Part shown: one piece after another, positions 35,080 to 47,959 of the stretch
Numbering within the stretch: the first letter of the stretch is position 1
How the letters are laid out: the number at the start of each line of letters is the position of its first letter
Source of the DNA: Blasia pusilla
Lineage: Eukaryota > Marchantiophyta > Marchantiopsida > Blasiales
DNA: 64,000 bases
Assembly: GCA_050084515.1 (NCBI GenBank)
Contig: CM114275.1
Coordinates: 992,001 to 1,056,000, forward strand
Direction: 5' to 3'
Notes under the pieces: generated by a model
Databases searched by the model: none
What the model was told of the DNA's origin: nothing
Seen by the model: only the letters and a program-made list of their open reading frames with translations
Program-made: the position numbers and the translations under genes

Positions 35080-37740
35080 CAGAACTCTAGTGGACTCACG
35101 GTACGATGATCGTACTTTGGAGAGGCTTTTTGAAAGGTCTCTTGGAAAATTCCAAGAGATGAAACGCGAAACAAAGTTGTGTGTTTCATGCGTTAGTTGT
35201 CGCGACCAAGAAACCTAGACCAAACGCGAACCAAGACTTGAGATGAGTTGAGTCTTGGAAGGTTGGTTGCCAAAGAGGCGAGAACCAATTTTGGAACACA
35301 ACTACGTTTAGGGAATTTGACTGTGTTTTGGATCATAAAGTTTAGCCTAAAGATGCATTCAAAATAAGTAAGAGCGTATTGGAAAGCTTATTCTATGCCG
35401 CTTTCAACGCAACAAAGATCTTGGAACGGGAGTTTGGCGTTGGAACTCGAAACCCAAACCTGATCCAAGGGAGTGGATTTTGTAAGCCACACTTGGATTC
35501 CAACCCGCGATTCATGTTTATGACTCATGGCTAGGGACTCATTGGATGTCCATTGGATAGTTGGAACTGTCATGCACAAAACATCGTTTGAGGTTCCTGA
35601 ACCGAGCATAAAGTCTTTCCCAAGTCTTTGGAGACTTGCCTGTGTTGTAAAATATTAAACTAGGAAGGTTGAGCTTGATGAGAGGCTGAGTCAAGGACTC
35701 GACAAGTTAGAAGTGCTGATTGATCTAGAGCTGACTAACGTGAGTGCGCATTTGGATACAGATCAGCTTTGAGAGTGTGACCTACTGAACGCACACTTCC
35801 GCAACAACAAAGATTAACATTAAAGATTAAAGATTTACGAACTTTACTATCAATGAGCTCTACAGGGACTACAAGTGCCTCCTTGAGCTGCCAAATCCAT
35901 CTACTGGATTGGTTCAGTAGTTGCGCCCATATTGAAGGGTGCCCAAGAAAAAGGCAAGGTGACCCACAACATGTCTTACAACCCCAACCGGCCACCATTA
36001 AATATTCTCCAAGACGTAACTTATTGCCTCCCCACACAAAACAGAAAATCTTTAGACATCTTTGACAACTGTCAAGCGCCTACTTGTTTAATGCTCTCTA
36101 TAATGTGGTGAATTATTTTATCCCTTGAGGTTGACTCCAAATTGGAGGCAAAATGAGGTGAATCCATTAGCGATGTAGGATTGAAGAACCCTTTGTGGAA
36201 GTCGTTAAACTTGTTGAAAATACCAATTTGGGAGTCCACAATGGACAAGAGTTGTAGGTGAAGTGGATTGGGAGCTAGAATGCATGTATGTAATATGGTG
36301 TCATGTAGAAGTTCACATATGTTCGTGGTTGGTCAGAAGTGCAAAGGTCACGAGCATAAAATTCACCCTGGAGATAATACATGGTGCAAGGAAACCATTG
36401 CAAGTGCATATGGAGGATATGTTGATTATCTAACATGCACATTCGTGAACTTGGTGTGGAATACATAACCACACCACAATGTTAACAGCGCTGCATGTAG
36501 AGGATAAATTTGTTGCAAATTTTTGTCCATTTAGACAATAAAGTCTTGGCAATGGACCAATGTAGCATACCGGTCTACATGCTAGTTTTGATTTGAGAGT
36601 CTCTCTTGAACGTGCTCTCTTTCTCTGCTCTTGCAAGCGTGTTTTGTTCGATATTTTGATATGGGTCCTTGCTGTAGTGGTAGGATAGTTGAGTGAGTCT
36701 ACACGATTAGTGGGATTGCCTTGGAGTAGGCCATGGATAGCATTTGTTCTTGTGGTAGTCCTAGTTTACGGACGTCAAGGCATATTTTGTGCCTCTACTG
36801 AGACAGAGATTGAAGTAGAAGGAAGTGTTCTACATTGATCCATTCAAGGTTAGCTGAGGATGGGGCTGGTCTAGCCCAAGCACATGCTATGCAATAGAAT
36901 GCCTCTGAAGTGTTCGGGATAGCTACGAGGCAAGTACCAGGAATATATTGGGATTTACTATTAGGTGTAACCGTGTTTCATGTGTGTTGATCTTTCTATC
37001 ACCTTCTTGTTGCAGCTGCCAAACAGAGATAGAGATAACAAGAATCAAGTTCTTCAACTATTAGTTTTCTCTTGTGTTTTATGAGTTATGGAGTACATTC
37101 TCAGGCCTCATTGGAAGTGCAGAATCTCAGAACGGATGAGTGTAGGTGGTGGGGAGTTATGGGGAAGAGTCGATTCTGTTTAGGTAGATAGGTTGGCGAT
37201 TTTGCTTAGGTAGATAGGTTGTCGATCGTGTCTAAGGTTTATGCCACGCTGTCGGTGAGTAAAAGATTGAAGGCCTGCTTGTATCTCTGACCCAGGTATG
37301 TCAACAACTTAAAATCTAGCTCATTTGTGCACGACACCTCGAGGCAGTGTAAGAACAAGTTCGGTCCGATGCGCTCAAGAAAAAATTCAGGATACAAAAA
37401 CATTTGATGAGGCCAGGATGAAGTGAAGGCAACAATTATGTCCTACCTTTCACGCTAAGGGTCTACGGTTTATCGTCTAATATGCGAGTGCATTCAAGTA
37501 ATCCCGTCCGATGATAGTAGTGGCAGCTCGGGAGGTACCATACCGGTTATATCAGGTAGGCAGAGACTATGACAAAACGAAAGAAAAGAACGAACGCAAG
37601 AGGTGTTTAAGGACATGACAATAAGGAACGCAACAGAGAGTTCAGCCACAAGTGGCACCAGATCTTGAGGACCTCTCGATGAACACATGGCCAAACGAGC
37701 TCCCGACGAACACAGAGCCTAACTACTGTCGCTCGAAAGC
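35080..37740. other. Intergenic, no gene recognised
   Basis: Short frames only. The left part may still belong to the 5' side of the Helitron relic. I found no conserved motif, terminal repeat or tandem repeat. Confidence 0.4.
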
Positions 37741-37747
37741 CATAGAT

Positions 37748-39743
37748 AGCCGCGGCCATGCGTTTAAGACCGCGTAGACTAGGCCTTAGGCTCAGGCGGT
37801 TTTGGTCGAAGAATTGGTGCGCTTTGTCATTTCGCTTGGTCGTTTCGTTTTGGTGGGACCGGTTGTTAGTCGTTTTACTCGAGGAGGTCTGCCACAATTT
37901 GCCTTCTGTTGGTGCTGGAAGACAGTGTGTCGACGCCGCTCCATCGGTTGAAGAATAGATAGCCGCGGCCTTGTGCTTTGGCTTTTCGCTCGTTTTCTCT
38001 CTTTGTTCGCTCGTTTTTTCTCCCTTTTTTCGATTCATTTTCGTGGGAAGTGTGATTTGTTGTTATAAGTGCTTTCGACTGATCCTAAACCTCGTCTCCC
38101 GCGTCTGCTGTGTGTATAGAATTGGTCGAAGAATTGGTGCGCTTCGCCATTTCGCTTGGTCATTTCGTTTTGGTGGGAACGGTTGTTAGTCGTTTTACTC
38201 GAGGAGGTGCCACACCGCATACGCTGGTCTTTGCCGAAGACAAGTGAGTCGACGCCGCTCCATCGGTTGAAGAATAGATAGCCGCGGCCTTATGCTTCGG
38301 CTTTTCGCTCATTTTCTCTCTTTGTTCGCTCATTTTTTCTCCCTTTTTTTGATTCATTTTCGTGGGAAGTTTGATTTGTTGTTATAAGTGCTTTCGACTG
38401 ATCCTAAACCTCGTCTCCCGCGTGTGCTGTGGGTACAGAATTGGTCGAAGAATTGGTGCGCTTCGCCATTTCGCTTGGTCGTTTTGTTTTGGTGGGAACG
38501 GTTGTTAGTCGTTTTACTCGAGGAGGTATGCCACAATTCGCCTTCTGTTGGTGCTGGAAGACAATGAGTCGACGCCTCTCCATCGGTGGAAGAATAGATA
38601 GCCACGGCCTTGTGCTTCGGCTTTTCGCTCGTTTTCTCTCTTTGTTTGCTCGTTTTTTCTCCCTTTTTTTGATTCGTTTTCGTGGGAAGTGTGATTTGTC
38701 ATTAGAACTGCATTCGACTGACCCTAAACCTCGTCTCTCGCCTCTGCTGTGGGTACAGAATTGGTCGAAGAATTGGTGCGCTTTGCCATTTTGCTCGGTC
38801 ATTTTGTTTTGGTGGGAACGGTTGTTAGTCGTTTTACTCGAGGAGATCTGCCATAATTCGCCTTCTACTGGTGCTGGAAGACAATGAGTCGACGCCTCTC
38901 CATCGGTCGAAGAATAGATAGCCGCGGCCTTGTGCTTCGGCTTTTCGCTCATTTTCTCTCTTTTTTTGCTCATTTTTTCTCCCTTTTTTTGATTCGTTTT
39001 CGTGGGATGTGTGATTTGTCGTTATAATCCGCAACTTCCCATAGCCCGGCTCGAGGAGGTCTGCCAATTTCTGCTTCTGCTGGTACATTGTGACAGTGAA
39101 AGAAGCTCAACATACTTTCGCGAGGGTTAAGAGTCGACGCCTCTCCATGTCCCAGGGCCTTCTGTCGAGGGAATTGCTCATTTGACCCTAAACCTCGTCT
39201 CCTATGTCTGATATGCGTGCACTGCTGCGTGTACCAAATCGGTCGAAGAATAGATAGCCGCGGCCTTGTGCTTTGGCTTTTCGCTCATTTTCTCACTTTT
39301 TTCGCTCGTTTTTTATCCGTTTTTTCGATTTTTTTTCGTGGGAAGTGTTATTTGTCGTTATAATCCGCATCTTCCCAGAGACCGGCTCGAGGAGGTCTGC
39401 CAATTTCTGCTTCTGCTGGTACATTGTGACAGTGAAAGAAGCCCGACATACTTTCGCGAGGGTAAAGAGTCGACGGCTCTCCATCTAGCAGGGCCTTATG
39501 TCATGGGAATTGCTCATCTGACCCTAAACCTCGTCTCCCGTGTCTAATATGCGTGCACTGCTGCGTGTACCAAATCGGTCGAAGAATAGATAGTCGCGGC
39601 CTTGTGCTTCGGCTTTTCGCTCGTTTTTTCGATTCATTTTCGTGGGAAGTGTTATTTTTCGTTATAATCCGCATCTTCCCACAGCCCGTCTCGAGGAGGT
39701 CTACCAAATTCTGCTTCTGCTGGTGCTGGAAGACAGTGAAAGA

Positions 39744-39832
<89 letters not shown>
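37748..39832. repeat. Tandem array of two related long units (320 and 336 bp)
   Basis: The anchor word AGATAGCCGCGGCC (with changes) occurs at about 37748, 37961, 38280, 38600, 38920, 39256 and 39592. Spacings are thus 213, 319, 320, 320, 336 and 336 bp. All full units share a T-rich segment (TTTTCGCTCATTTTCTC ... CATTTTCGTGGGAAGTG) and a CCTAAACCTCGTCTCCC word. The 320-bp type then has GAAGAATTGGTGCGCTT ... TTACTCGAGGAGG ... GAGTCGACGCC. The 336-bp type instead has ATCTTCCCA ... GGCTCGAGGAGG ... TTTCGCGAGGG ... GCGTGCACTGCTGCGTG. The unit after 38920 begins as one type and ends as the other. The last unit runs into (GA)n. The apparent open frames simply repeat with the unit. Confidence 0.95.
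39747..39832. repeat. (GA)n microsatellite
   Basis: About 43 GA units, placed where the last 336-bp unit would continue after GTGAAAGAAGC. The unit sequence (GGCGAGGGTTACGAG...) resumes after it, so the GA tract expanded inside the array. Confidence 0.97.
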
Positions 39833-39835
<3 letters not shown>

Positions 39836-39849
39836 GCGAGGGTTACGAG

Positions 39850-41090
39850 TAGACGTCTCTCCATCTACCATGGCTTTCTGTCGTGGGAATTGCTCGCTAC
39901 GACGTTTACCACCCCGACCGCCACAATTTAGAGAGGTATTGGAGTTTTGGCAGCGTTTCTTGAGGACGTCGCGGGACCAATTTGTTGGTGAATGCTCGGG
40001 AGCAGGTTGCTTGGGGCGTCAATTGTACATGGTTCGGACGAAATTTCTCATCTCTCCACTTTTCAGCTTTGGATTGATACGCGTGACGTGGAAAGAGAAG
40101 AGAAATCGGCTGGTATGTGTGCACTTTTTAAAATATCCTTCCTGTCTTTGAGTGTTTCTGAATACATACATACCACGATGCACTAACTATATCCGCAACC
40201 TTTGGCAACTGCCTCTTTCGTAATTTTGGATCACCTGATCCTACGGTGGTAACGTTTCAGAAGCAGGGTCAAAAATAGACCCTCTCAAACAACAGAGACT
40301 ATCATCATCCATACCCTTCTGAACTTCTTTGAACTTCTTTGAACAAAGCCGCGTTTATATTTGCAAGTGGTTAGTAAGTCTTGTCCATTGTCCAACCTAA
40401 TTCTTTGAAGTTGTAACCATTTCATGTTTGTTTGGAATCCTGATGTTGAGCTCATTTGCAATTCATGCAGGGTAGCGTTGCGCATTCAAATTTCTTGCTG
40501 CTATCAAATCTGCCACTATTGTCGACCTAGGTCTTGAATGTGAATTTGCCTCAGTTGTAGGGCTTGTAGAGTACTATGTATTGCATCATGTCCAATATCG
40601 TCCAGTTCTTAGATGCAAATGGGATGCAAACTTTGAATATGTTAGTTAGGAAACCTGAAAATGTTACACGTTTCCTGTCCGGCAATCAAGGGTCGGTTGA
40701 AACATGGGTGAGCCCCATCATTCATACAAACTCATGCCCTGATTTCTATCTGGCAGATATTATTTGCAAACGCACACACCTACTATCCAGTAATTATTTG
40801 GATGATTGGATCATTTTAGGGTTCCCTCTAGATACATACCATTGCATAGAACAGCGACTAGGGATCTTTGGTACCACGTGGCTTTCAGTCCGAAAGCACG
40901 GTTGGTTGGAAATCACGTATGGTTTCACTCCTATTTCCAGAAAAGAGGAAACACTGAGTTTGTTGTAGTTGGTGACGAGGGAGGTAAGATGACAGCCCAC
41001 AAGATTCCAGACATCAAGAATCTGATGGAGGTATCACAACAGAACATGGTATCAAAATTAGTATACACTATCTGATTAAAGCGGAGGTTA
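39850..41090. other. End of array and possible upstream exons of the unnamed gene
   Basis: Array-like sequence fades out at about 39900. Two overlapping open frames at 40576-40968 (130 codons) and 40806-41075 (89 codons) have mixed composition and could be exons of the gene that follows. Neither joins to it cleanly by eye, and I recognise no domain. Confidence 0.35.
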
Positions 41091-41120
41091 AATGCCACAG
41101 AGGATGTATATGATAGCAAC

Positions 41121-43828
41121 AATGTCCCTTGGGTGATTGGGGTCACTCCTAAAAGGGTTTACCTTATCGACCAGACTGACATTGATGATCAGCTACACTT
41201 GGAAAAGGACCAACATGTGGATTTATCCGAAGTTATCAACTCCTTGGCCATTCTGAATTTAGCTCGGAATAAGCTCTTAACATATTTTATTGAATTCATC
41301 CTCTTTTTACATACAAGTTGTGTTCTTTGATAGACTGAATTCAACAAACTGACTAATCAAGTGTGCTTTACTCATCTCCTTGCAGGTGGAGGACAATCTT
41401 CTGCATCTTGAAAACCTTATGAATGGTTAGGAGATTTAGGGTTTGTGTTACCTTTTTGAGGCCTAGTTCTTCTCGTAAACCATATACCGAAGTACCTACA
41501 TATAGATCTTCAATATAGGGAGAGTATTTATGTAAGCTGACAACTCCAAGTGGTCAGACAATCACGAACAATCCTCACGTCTACCTTTTAGACAACTTGT
41601 TTGGGCGGTCATGGGCAAGCCTCACGTCCTAGGAATACTGGTATTCCGAATGGCGAATTTTCAGTGCCCCACGTCTAGCTCTTCCTTTTTTATTTAGTTT
41701 GATATTTACTAAAGAGCACATAAGCCTAAACCTGATATGTGTATGCTCTCATTCGGGAAAATAAAATTCCATCTGAGAAATGCGTGCTCTGCTCGTGCCT
41801 GCTGTCTTTCAGTGCCCAAGGTAACAATTTCATGCTTACTTGTATGGTTGGTAATGTTGTTACATAGGCCCATGTTACAAGGGAGACACGGAGAAAGAGC
41901 TCTCCGCACTTGAGCCTCTAAACATGTTTGCTGCATTTATGGGCAAAAGCCCACCCCCATCTCAAAAGCAGGCTTACCAAACATCATTGTGGAGGGATCT
42001 AGTGGAGTGGGTCCACTATTGCTACAGTGAGGAGCACAAGCAGTACCTTTGCTTGTGCTCCAAGTGCATTGAATTTTTCCGCATGCCGGAAACTTTCAAC
42101 TCCCACATTACATCGCACTGGCTTAGGCCAGTGCCTGGAATACCTCGTATCACAGGGAAGAAGAAGTTAGAGGCTGATATTCAAGGCATAGAAGATGACG
42201 ATGAAGACGAGGGTAAGCATGGTTAGAACTATGTGATTGAATTATAGATAGAACATGATCTAATTTGCTGGTTTTGCTCTTAAGGGTCATAATCTCTCTC
42301 ATCCACTATCTCATCACGTACTTTCTATGCAGGGACTCACACACATCCTTCTGCTGCCAATCTTAGACTTAGAGGCACAATCTTGCAACGTTGGGCTAAT
42401 CGAAAACGGCAGAAGAAGAATGCTATCCTCAACAAAGCCAAAGACCATGCGAGAAGGGATGCCGGGCCGTATGTCCCCATGCCTGCACTTACTGATCTGC
42501 TGATTGCATTTGAAGCTCATCGAACTGCACATTTCCAACAAACCTCATGGGCATGCTTAGCCAAGGTGGAGGAGTTTGAGAAGGCCAAGGAGGAATTGGA
42601 GAGTGCTCTGGTGCGCCCTACGACCATAGTGAGGGGATGGATAGAGGCCGGTCAAAAGCTTCTCCCTTCCAACATCCGTGCTGATAGGTATGTATGTAGA
42701 GAGAAAGTGACACGTATGTATGTGGATGGACTTGGCTACAGCCATGTTGATGCTGTGTCCAGGGTACAATCTTGTCCTTTCATTCTAGTCATTGAATTAT
42801 CCCTCTCCATTGAAATTGCGCTAAGTTGGTACATTCTATGCATGGTTTCTACTCTTGTGCATTTCAAAAATGATTGGTCATTTGATGTACATGTGTGCAG
42901 GGAGGTATGGATATGGAGATTGTGGACTCCAGTGACTCAGAATCTGTAGTGATGGTCACCGAACTCGAGATTCCCCAGGAACACCGAGGATGGAGGAGAG
43001 GTTGGCTAGGCCTGACGTAGAGACTGTATACTCAGATGAGCCAATTGACTCTAACATTGTGCACCCACGGAATCAAAGACACACCTCTAGATCTGGTAGG
43101 CCCATTATGGAGAAATCTTCCAGGGTCATACGTGATACAAGGAAATCTCCTCGCCTTCATCCTATAGTATCCAGTGCAGGCCAAGCATCCCGTGGATACC
43201 GTAAGTCACCTAGCCCCGACCAAGTGGTGGTGCAGGCTGAGCCTACTGTGAGATCCAAGTATCCTACGGGGAGAACTAAAGAGTCCTTGAAAAGGAGGAG
43301 AAGGATTATGCTGGCCGAAATGAAGAAGAAGACGGACTTAGAGACGAGATTGCAGGTACACAATAAAAATAATTCTAAACCCTTTGAGAAACCGCTTTTT
43401 TCTGGAAGAGTTGTACTTGCGTCACACATTCATGTGGCTTTTCAGCAGGTGTTGACGCAAGATGGACACCCTGTAGCGGTTGTTGTGAACTTGGACAATG
43501 ATGGCGTGCTTAGCGGAAGTGAACAGGTTGTGTTTCATCCCCTTCAAACATTATTGTTTGAAGCATTGATGATCTTCAAAATCTGCAACGTACAATGCTA
43601 ATTTAGGGCTGGAACACTTGGGGTGGTAATTAGGTGGGGGGAGATGGACACAAACAGCCAGGGGTAGCGGTGCCAAGTGAAGACCCGCATGGTGATGTGG
43701 ATGGCGGAGACTTTCATTCTACTCCGCTGCCCCTTTTCTCGACTCCGTCATTGCAAGCGTTTGATGTCCACAAGTGGAGCTCCTGCAGGGCGACATTAGA
43801 GATGCAGCTTCGTCATGTAATGACATGA
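41121..43828 (+). CDS. Unnamed multi-exon gene, one frame break
   Basis: Exons that splice in frame: one ending near 41232 (VPWVIGVTPKRVYLIDQ), then 41386-41425, 41868-42212, 42333-42763, 42901-43352, 43449-43523 and 43634-43828 (stop). The match of phase at each GT-AG junction argues for a real gene. The third exon has two Cys pairs and a His (YLCLCSKCIEFFRMPETFNSH), loosely like the transposase-associated zinc domain of plant CACTA elements, then an acidic DDDEDE run. The next has a basic RKRQKK run, and later parts are Arg/Lys/Ser-rich (KESLKRRRRIM). In exon 42901-43352 the frame shifts by one base between about 42976 and 42990, so the gene may be a pseudogene, hold a tiny unseen intron, or carry a sequence error. 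The 5' end is not fixed. No function can be given. Confidence 0.45.
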
Positions 43829-46800
43829 ACCAAGATAATATGCCTCTAAAACTTAAATCACAATTTTGATAGACTATAGACATATTTTGAACCTACTCAA
43901 GGGTGAAAATTTACATGTGTTGGTACATTGTGTGCAATTCAATTGGCTGTTGGCAATTTTGCAGACTGTGTATAAGAGCAGACTTTGTTTGGGGATGAAC
44001 CTACTAGGTGCAGCCTGCCCGCGCCATGGAATGCTTTGAATTTATTGATGGATGGTTGGAGTTTCTAACCAAATGCGGACACCAATGTCGTGGGAATGTT
44101 CATCAGGGGCTATCGGTATAAGATCTACATGAGGGGCAATTGTTTAGGGTGTAACCATCGATAGTGAATCCGAGACGGAAAAAGAACCGATAAATTACGA
44201 CTTGAAACAATATCGCGGAGTTCATTACTGCCCGCATCTGATTTTATAGTCAATTTGCACAAGCCAAACCGGCTACATGCTCCATACGAATGAGGATTAG
44301 CGATTACACGGGATTGCCAAATCGTAGAACGATTACACGAGGCTGCGAAATCGCAACAATTTTCGGATTCTCATCGAACGACGAAAACACCTACAGTCAT
44401 CACTTTCGACACCTGCGGTGTGCCGCACCTTGAAACCAGATGTGAAACCATAGGAAAGAGAATATAAATTTTAATAGAAAAGAAAACCCATCTGAATACA
44501 AAGGAGGGGGGCATATAGAGAAAAAAACCCGCGGGCCAAACCCGGCCCCGAAACATAAAGGGCCTCCCCTAACGACCAAAATCACGGAATAGACAAACAA
44601 AGAGGGTCTAAAACGCCCCCTACTTGTAGGGGCCGTAAGGATTAACTCACATGGTAAACTAAATAAATGCGATCCTCATCGAAGCTTTAGCGAATGCGAG
44701 TACTTTATCCGTTCAGTTGTCTTCGTAACATTTCAAAAGTTGCGGGGCCGGAGTTTGTTCTTGGCTCCACGTCCGTACCCGTACCTGCTACTAATAACTT
44801 CGATTTTGAAAAATAAAGAAGCATCTGTCGCGCGGACACGTGTCGTCGGAGCGGGTGGACCCGAACTTTAGTGTTTGCGGACCACAAAAAGAAAACTAAA
44901 ACCTAAACCGCAGCGCAAAGGAGACGCACCATTTCTGCGTGGCGCATGTGCCATTGAAAGCGGAAGCGACTCTTGTGTTCTTGACGTCGACGATTCCGAT
45001 TGTGCTGGAGGTTTTTCTGTTGCGATCGTTCCATCGTGGTAACTAAATTATCTTTCTGTGAGCTCGGCGGTGCAAGCTTTGCGATTAGGTCTGACGGATT
45101 CTGCATTTGTTCTTGGAAACTCGGGTGTTGCTGAGTGTGTTACGGTGATTGTAGCAGCGTCCGAGATCTGCTAGAGGCTTAATGTCGCAGGAATCGTCTT
45201 CCTTGAAGTTCGGCACTCCAGTCCAAAGCCCTGCAGTTGGAGTGCACGGATTGTAGATGTGATAATCCAATTTTGAGGTTCTGAGCGTGGATTTGTTATT
45301 CTGAAGTCGAGGCCTCGAGCGTGACTGTGATTTTGGAAAACGTCGATCCTGGACTCTTGATTGAAGCAGGTGAAGGGTGCGTTTCCCCGGGAATTCGAGT
45401 GCAGAGATTTTAGATATACTTTTCCCCGGCTCATCTTTAGTGTGTGCATGGTTCTGGTTTAGCTCAGCCTGCAGGGTTGCTAACGTGTGAACTGGCTGTT
45501 GAATATTCGTGATTCCGATCTATGAGAGCTGGAGGAATTTTTAGATCGTCGCTCAGGAAACCCTATGACGAAAATGGCCGTTAGACAAACCGTTATGTAA
45601 CCTGTATGTATCTCGGGTAATGTCTGGACTTTTATGGTTTCAGTAGAAAAGCACCGGGTATGCCTTGGGGTCCACTGCAAGCACTCAAGGTGTATCTCGT
45701 GCTATACTCATCTCATCAAATTGTCCGGGAAGTGCGTGCGCGTTTGAAACCTCGTCTAAAAACCAGGTGGAATTTTATTGAATTTTAACTCGCATGAAAG
45801 ATCTTATCTTATCTTTCAATTTCTTCTTGCATTGATGGTAATCTTAGATCCTCACTGCCGGTGCATGGGGATGGTAATTTGTCGAGCAATGGTGGCGCGA
45901 CGTTAGACAAACGATCAGAGATCAGTCGTCGTGGATTCGTGTCTTTGTGAAGATTCGTGCGCTTGTGAATGAACTACCAATCATATGATGATCAGCCCTC
46001 AAAGTAAATTTATTTTGTAACTGTTACTGCGCAGTCGATGTCACATAATTCACATAATTTCTTCGGATTCTCTATAAATCTGGGCACTCTACGCGTATTT
46101 CTTCGTAGTGGGGTTGTGATTGTCATTATTTGTATCAGTCATGATAGTTCGCAGATGTTGCATGGAAGAAGAACCACAGGGTGACGCGTTACGAAGGATG
46201 CACAATCATACTCAATCTTGTAATCTGCGGGTTTTGCAGATAGAATTTTAGCTGGATCTTCCACGTTCAGGAGGCAAATCACAGTGTAGTCGCCGAGATC
46301 GATAATGAAATCTCAAAGTGCAGATTCATTTTAAGGACAGATTATGTAGGTATGACTTTCCAAACCTGGGCGTCGTGAAAGTCCATCGATGTGTCGTCGT
46401 ATGTAATCTGGTAGTAGGGAACTGATCAGGTAATTGCAGAAATTACCTCGTGTCAGGGCTTCAAAGACCTAATCCAATAGGTCTGAAGTTGTGTGAATTC
46501 CAGTTGTCATGTTTAGAAGCACAGAATATCGATTTATTGGACAATCGACAGTGTCACCTGGGTATTTGAACTCTTTCCTAGATACTTGATTCTGGCCAGC
46601 TTCAGTCAAACATATCAAAGCTCACGAGCTCCTCGCATGAAGTGCTCGCTAGACGTTTAATCGCGTATTAGGGTACAGGGAGCTCGAGGTATGGGAGGTG
46701 TCAGTCCTACCCTGGGGGGGTGTACAGGTATTAATTCTGATGTGTCTCACGTATAGGAACCAGCTGAACCGCCAAATGATTATCAGCCTGAGACTCCTGT

Positions 46801-47749
46801 CAAATAGCCGTCACAGCTAGACATTCCTGCCATAATAGAGCACATTCCGGCCTAGTGAATCATGCAAACGTGAGTGAAATCAGGTTCGAAATCAGTGATA
46901 GGGTCTGTGTTACCCATGATTCGTGAAAACCTCCCCTGTGCCGGAAGTCTTTGGAATTCTGTCGTTTGGAGAGGATGGACATGAACTTCCTTCTCGTACA
47001 TCAGTCAGATTCATCGTTAAATGCTTATGCTGTATATTCTCATTTCATAAAATCACATTTTACTAGTTTGGAATTCTGCTCTCTTAACAATACATTCCTT
47101 GCACTTGCTGCCTCCAGTGCCTTCTCGTAAGCTCATAAACATATTGGTGGACCTCGTAAGCTCAAACACAGATTGGTGGACACCTTTGACTCCAACTCCT
47201 TCGGGTAAGTCAATGGGAATTCTGCTTCCATAATCTGTTTTCAGAGCATTGTTCTCTCCTTTCTTGGAATTGTGGTTCATTCACCATCCTGAGGTCTCAC
47301 TTGCAAGATTCCTCCCTCATGATTATGTCCCTTTGAAACCTTGCCATTGAAGCACTACTTTTGAAGATTTTGGGATATGGGCAATGTATAAAAACGCCAT
47401 TGGTTTGTACGAAGACTATCAGTATGTCTTTATTTGGCACTGAAGGCAATCAGTGGGCCAATACCTTTACTTAATTGAGTCGCCAAGTTCAATTTCTCTG
47501 AAAAAATGACGCTTTTAGATGTGTTTTCATCAAGGGGTTTTAGGTGTAGGAATCTAGGTCTAGATTATGTTTCCTGCCTTCCAAATTGCTCTTCAAAATT
47601 TGAAGATTAGGTCAAGGGAAAAGTTGACACTGAAGGATTCAGATGGAGAATTCCTTCTCCATTCTTTTGCATGGAGCATTGGGTGGAGAGAATTAACATC
47701 TCAATTAAAGTTTTATCTTGCGTAGCAGTGAGAAACAATTGTAAGCAAA
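43829..47749. other. Intergenic region and probable 5' leader of the COA3-like gene
   Basis: Moderate GC, no domain-bearing open frame. A short repeat of period 29 bp lies at 44301-44353 (CGATTACACG...AAATCG twice). A conserved-looking, GC-richer stretch at 44880-45060 could be the promoter and first non-coding exon of the COA3-like gene. The acceptor CTTGCGTAG at about 47720-47728, just before that gene's start, suggests an intron in its 5' leader. Confidence 0.4.
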
Positions 47750-47959
47750 ATGGCGGGGCGAGGAGGGAAGTTGATTATGGGGATGAAGGAGGAGAAGGTG
47801 AAGAACATTGTGGTGGCAGGAGCACTGTCAGCATTTGTTGCATCTGTATACGCTTACACCATGAAGGCTGTAGGCGGGACAGATGATCTTCAAGTTGCCG
47901 TGGAAACCTTTGAGAGAGAGAAATCTACGGCCATAACCCAAACGCCAAGCACCACATGA
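47750..47959 (+). CDS. COA3-like cytochrome c oxidase assembly factor
   Basis: A 69-codon frame with one membrane segment (about residues 19-38, IVVAGALSAFVASVYAYTM) followed by KAVGGTDDLQVAVETFEREK, the pattern of the plant COA3/CCDC56-like family. COA3 is a small inner-membrane protein of mitochondria that helps early assembly of Cox1 into complex IV. Plant members are about 70 residues, so this one is full length. The basic N-terminus (RGGKLIMGMKEEKVK) fits the matrix-facing side. A possible splice acceptor just upstream suggests the coding region is a single exon behind a spliced leader. Confidence 0.85.
   Translation: MAGRGGKLIMGMKEEKVKNIVVAGALSAFVASVYAYTMKAVGGTDDLQVAVETFEREKSTAITQTPSTT

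Noticed and set aside
37607-39707. Many open frames of 60-190 codons on both strands
   Set aside because: The same peptides recur with the 320/336-bp units and shift frame freely between units, so they reflect the repeat and not selection on protein.
39553-40151. Arg-Glu repeat frame running into a 169-codon ORF
   Set aside because: The Arg-Glu part is the (GA)n tract, and the remainder has no domain or partner exon.
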